Below are positions 36,072-38,394 of a DNA stretch of 38,394 nt, piece by piece; position 1 is the stretch's first letter, and each line of letters opens with the position of its first letter. Both the position numbers and the translations under genes were made by a program. Under the pieces are notes generated by a model, which had not been told where the DNA came from, ran no database searches, and was given only the letters and a program-made list of their open reading frames with translations. Source of the stretch: a virus; the IMG/VR virus record IMGVR_UViG_3300046000_006439, positions 1-38,394 of that record. One strand, given 5' to 3'.

Positions 36072-37531
36072 GCGTTCGGGTCTGATTGGTTCACGGTGAC
36101 GACGTTCTGGCTGCCCGGCGTTGGTTCATAAAGCAGGCTGAAATCCACGCCCCATTCGACGCACTTTTTCTGTGTCCGGGCGAGGAAGCGAATGTGGTCG
36201 TCCATCTCCTGATCGGCATCGAGTCCCTGCTCTTCGAGGAAGCGCGGAATGCTCATGCCTGCGTTGCGCGTGAGAGTCTTGAACGCCGTTGCCATGCGTC
36301 CAACGTCCACGGTGATCTTGCGAGGACCACGGAATACAAGCTTTGAATACCAGAGCGGATCTTTCGGTGCGGCTAGTCTGCCGTCCTTGATTGCTTTGGA
36401 AACCTTCCAGATGATTTCGCGCCTAACTAGTTTATACGATATGGTATCAAACATCATATCGAAGGCACTCTGCGCATCCTCTGCGTCGTAACGTGCAGCG
36501 GTTCCGCCTGCTTTTGCCATGTCCCACATCACCGAAAACGGCACGTCATAGCCAACGCTCATTTGATGAAAAAGCATTTCAATGAATGCCATCACATTCG
36601 CGCCTGGATGCTGCGACGAGTGAAGCTGCATCTCGCCATTTTCGCCAAGATAGTTGATCATCCCGCCGCCGAAAACCTTTTCGAGCGCTTGAATGTCGGA
36701 TGAGTTGCCAGTCTCGCCGCCCGCGTTTGCAATCTTGTTGATTGCGCCCTTCTTGCTGCGCTTTGCTGTGCCTTTAACGCTCACGGCGAGCGCAGAGTGT
36801 AGCTTTGCGGTTCCCGTGACGAGCGCGTTAAGGTCGAGTGCGTCGATGCCCTGATTCAAGCCAGAGTATCCCCACGGCATCCCACGATGACCGCGAGCAC
36901 GGCGGCGGCGGTGAATGTGAATCATCGAATCAGCAGGAACGAAACGATAATCACCTTGAACGTTAGACGAAAGACCGGGCAATGTGCGGATCGCGTATTC
37001 AACCGGGCGCTCAAACTCGTTTACGCGAATGCCGTCATCCCATTGCCGCGCATCGAAATCTTTTCCCCACGGTGTCTCGATCTCGAACACATCCAGCGGC
37101 TGCATGGCTGGAAAACCACTCGCGGGATGAGTGGTCATCACGGAATTATATTCGCCGTCCAAGATGATTGACTCGGCGGCGATGAGCTTCGCTTCCCATC
37201 CGTCCACGCTGCCGTCGATGGAATAAACGGCGGCGTTGTTCCACCATTCCTCCACATCGCGGCGCATTGCGTCATTGAAAACGTCGTCTTCTGATAGGCA
37301 TCGGAAGTGAATGCCGCTGCCGACTGCGTGCCGCGCAAACTTGCGGATCATGCGCGTGACGAATGAACAGTTTGCCTCAAGAGCGCGGTGCTTTTTGATG
37401 ACCTCGCGACGTGTGTATGGCGTCAACTCACGGCGGGAGTTGGTCGGAAAATTGATGAACGACGAGCGGTTAGCGCTGGTCGTTGCGGCATCGTATGCTG
37501 CGGCTCCCTGTCCTTGTGTAAGATCACTCAT
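36068..37531 (-). CDS. Portal protein, lambda family
   Basis: The 487-aa sequence shows the lambda portal pattern: an N-terminal region (RREVIKKHRALEANCSFVTR), the stem around NEFERPVEYAIRTLPGLSSN, the RRRRARGHRGMPWGYSGLNQ motif and a C-terminal segment RRFLEEQGLD-like (SIPRFLEEQGLDADQEMDDH). It forms the DNA channel at one vertex and binds the terminase and connector. It overlaps the small gpW-like gene upstream by ATGA. Confidence 0.9.
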   Translation of the reverse strand: MSDLTQGQGAAAYDAATTSANRSSFINFPTNSRRELTPYTRREVIKKHRALEANCSFVTRMIRKFARHAVGSGIHFRCLSEDDVFNDAMRRDVEEWWNNAAVYSIDGSVDGWEAKLIAAESIILDGEYNSVMTTHPASGFPAMQPLDVFEIETPWGKDFDARQWDDGIRVNEFERPVEYAIRTLPGLSSNVQGDYRFVPADSMIHIHRRRRARGHRGMPWGYSGLNQGIDALDLNALVTGTAKLHSALAVSVKGTAKRSKKGAINKIANAGGETGNSSDIQALEKVFGGGMINYLGENGEMQLHSSQHPGANVMAFIEMLFHQMSVGYDVPFSVMWDMAKAGGTAARYDAEDAQSAFDMMFDTISYKLVRREIIWKVSKAIKDGRLAAPKDPLWYSKLVFRGPRKITVDVGRMATAFKTLTRNAGMSIPRFLEEQGLDADQEMDDHIRFLARTQKKCVEWGVDFSLLYEPTPGSQNVVTVNQSDPNA

Positions 37532-37824
37532 CGGCTTAGGAGGGAAAAGTCGGCGTAGGTTGAAGAGACTTCATCGTCGTTGTCGCCGTCGCTGAGGTAG
37601 ATTTTCAGCGCATCGCGGCAGGCTTTTAGCGTCTGCGCGGCAGTCATCTCAACTGTCCGAGCGGCAGACTTGCCGTTGACGCTGGTATTTGTTAGGCTGG
37701 AAAGTGAGCCGTTCCCTGCTGCGACCTGCGCCCTCGCCGCCTTGAGCATCTTGTCCACGAAATCCGTGGATGCGTCCGCCTCCATTTCGGAGACTAGAAT
37801 CTGTGTGAACTCGGCGACGGTCAT
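37528..37824 (-). CDS. gpW-like small head protein, 98 aa
   Basis: It occupies the slot between terminase and portal where lambda gpW lies. The middle resembles a gpW-like fold with helix ARAQVAAGNGSLSSL and the strand region NGKSAARTVEMTAA. The match is not strong and the protein is longer than gpW (68 aa). A head-completion role is therefore tentative. A TTTTGACA word sits in its leader. Confidence 0.5.
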   Translation of the reverse strand: MTVAEFTQILVSEMEADASTDFVDKMLKAARAQVAAGNGSLSSLTNTSVNGKSAARTVEMTAAQTLKACRDALKIYLSDGDNDDEVSSTYADFSLLSR

Positions 37825-37852
37825 TTAATCGCCGCGCATGTCAAAACGCAAA

Positions 37853-37883
37853 CGAGCCTCGCGGGTAAAAGCCGCGAGGCTCG
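37853..37883 (-). terminator. Strong hairpin before the gpW-like gene
   Basis: A perfect 12-bp stem (CGAGCCTCGCGG / CCGCGAGGCTCG) with a 7-base loop lies between the terminase-side genes and the gpW-like gene. On the minus strand it is followed by TTTGCGTTTTGACA, T-rich but not a pure U-tract. A partial terminator, processing site or RNA-stability element is possible. Confidence 0.5.
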
Positions 37884-37975
37884 CGCATGAACACAAAAAC
37901 AACGGAACGATTGGCGGGTGGTGTCAAAAAGCCGAACGTGCGCTGCGCCAAACGCAAGCGTTGGCGAGCTATTTG

Positions 37976-38152
37976 TTAGTCCCAATAGGTCATACACTCG
38001 TCGGCATCAGCTTCCGGCGTGGCTGGATCTTCCTCCCAGACGTTTGGGTTACTCTCGACGTGCGCATCGTATTCAGAGAGCGCGATTGCGGCATCCACTT
38101 GCAGGCTGCCCATGTGTTGCAGGAAGCGTGTTTTGTATTCGGGTTCGTTCAT
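37976..38152 (-). CDS. Small acidic phage protein, 58 aa
   Basis: The ATG at 38152 starts MNEPEYKTRF, followed by a helix with HMGSLQVDAAIALSEYDAHV and an acidic C-terminus (EEDPATPEADADE) ending in CMTYWD. A TTG at 38206 would add 18 residues with a hydrophobic stretch (LIAVGFFALLVLM) and is possible as an alternative start. Function unknown. Confidence 0.45.
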   Translation of the reverse strand: MNEPEYKTRFLQHMGSLQVDAAIALSEYDAHVESNPNVWEEDPATPEADADECMTYWD

Positions 38153-38269
38153 AAGGACTAACAAGGCGAAGAAGCCGACAGCGATCAGCCTCTTCTTTGA
38201 TTTCAATCCGCCGTGCGCTGCGGCTTTTCTTGGTCGTTCGGCTCGCTATCGTTGCACCCGTTGCAACTG

Positions 38270-38394
38270 TCAACCAGCATTTTCCTCCATCCATTTGTCC
38301 CGCGCATCCGCCAGCGCTGATTCAACGGTGCCGCGCAAGACTTCGTGCATCTTCTCGGTATCGGCTAGATGGTTAGGACCGATGCAAACCCAAA
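38270..38394 (-). CDS. C-terminal part of a gene running off the right edge
   Basis: An open frame of 40 codons enters from the window edge (WVCIGPNHLADTEKMHEVLR) and ends at TGA 38270, with a helical, charged tail (SALADARDKWMEENAG). In the order of related phages the terminase large subunit or a small gene after it lies here. The fragment is too short to name. Confidence 0.45.
   Translation of the reverse strand, partial: WVCIGPNHLADTEKMHEVLRGTVESALADARDKWMEENAG

Noticed and set aside
38203-38280. 25-aa ORF with a CNGCN motif at the right edge
   Set aside because: It overlaps neighbours neatly but is too short and lacks other support; left out of the gene list.

Overview
The window reads as most of the genome of a temperate, long-tailed (siphovirus-like) phage. 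Nearly all genes lie on the minus strand in tightly overlapping operons (many ATGA stop/start overlaps). An integrase sits beside a partial tRNA-Leu sequence in the middle of the window rather than at an edge, so the sequence looks like a free or circularly permuted phage genome, not an excised host locus. The terminase is not in the window; the right edge cuts a short C-terminal reading frame. The host is uncertain. The export signals and fibre style made me think of Verrucomicrobiota or a relative, but only as a weak guess. The host presumably uses ordinary Shine-Dalgarno initiation, since AGGAGG-like sites precede several starts.

Layout: (1) 111-12814, minus: early/replication region with an HTH protein, a DnaB-like helicase, a lambda-O-like initiator carrying iterons, SSB, RusA-like resolvase, a 734-residue SNF2-type helicase fused to a DNA methyltransferase, a RecB-like nuclease with a RecT recombinase, and many small proteins including an excisionase-like HTH protein. 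(2) 12815-14679: control and integration region with a divergent intergenic segment, a ribbon-helix-helix regulator, an attP made of the 3' part of tRNA-Leu(CAA), phased integrase arm-type repeats and a tyrosine integrase. (3) 14709-15708, plus: a promoter and four small genes, the only rightward cargo besides the regulator and integrase. (4) 15572-18976, minus: lysis and accessory genes (M15 endolysin, small membrane proteins, holin candidates), a nucleotide-metabolism fusion, a metallophosphoesterase and a HExxH mini-protease. (5) 18973-38394, minus: virion genes, in transcription order gpW-like protein, lambda-type portal, S49 head protease, scaffold candidate, P22-like coat, connector and tail-completion proteins, decoration-like protein, tail tube candidate, frameshifted tail chaperones, tape measure, then fibres.

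The most striking part is 23301-26417. Three tandem paralogous collagen-like Gly-X-Y proteins are followed, with an ATGA overlap, by a 2-oxoglutarate/Fe(II) dioxygenase of the prolyl 4-hydroxylase type with all expected metal and 2OG ligands. The simplest reading is a phage that makes a collagen-like fibre, possibly a heterotrimer, together with its own proline-hydroxylating enzyme. Also notable are three virion-type proteins carrying Sec signal peptides, a complete -1 frameshift signal in the tail chaperone gene, and short words (TTTTGACA, CTAAC, GTTGCAAC) that recur between genes without an obvious explanation.
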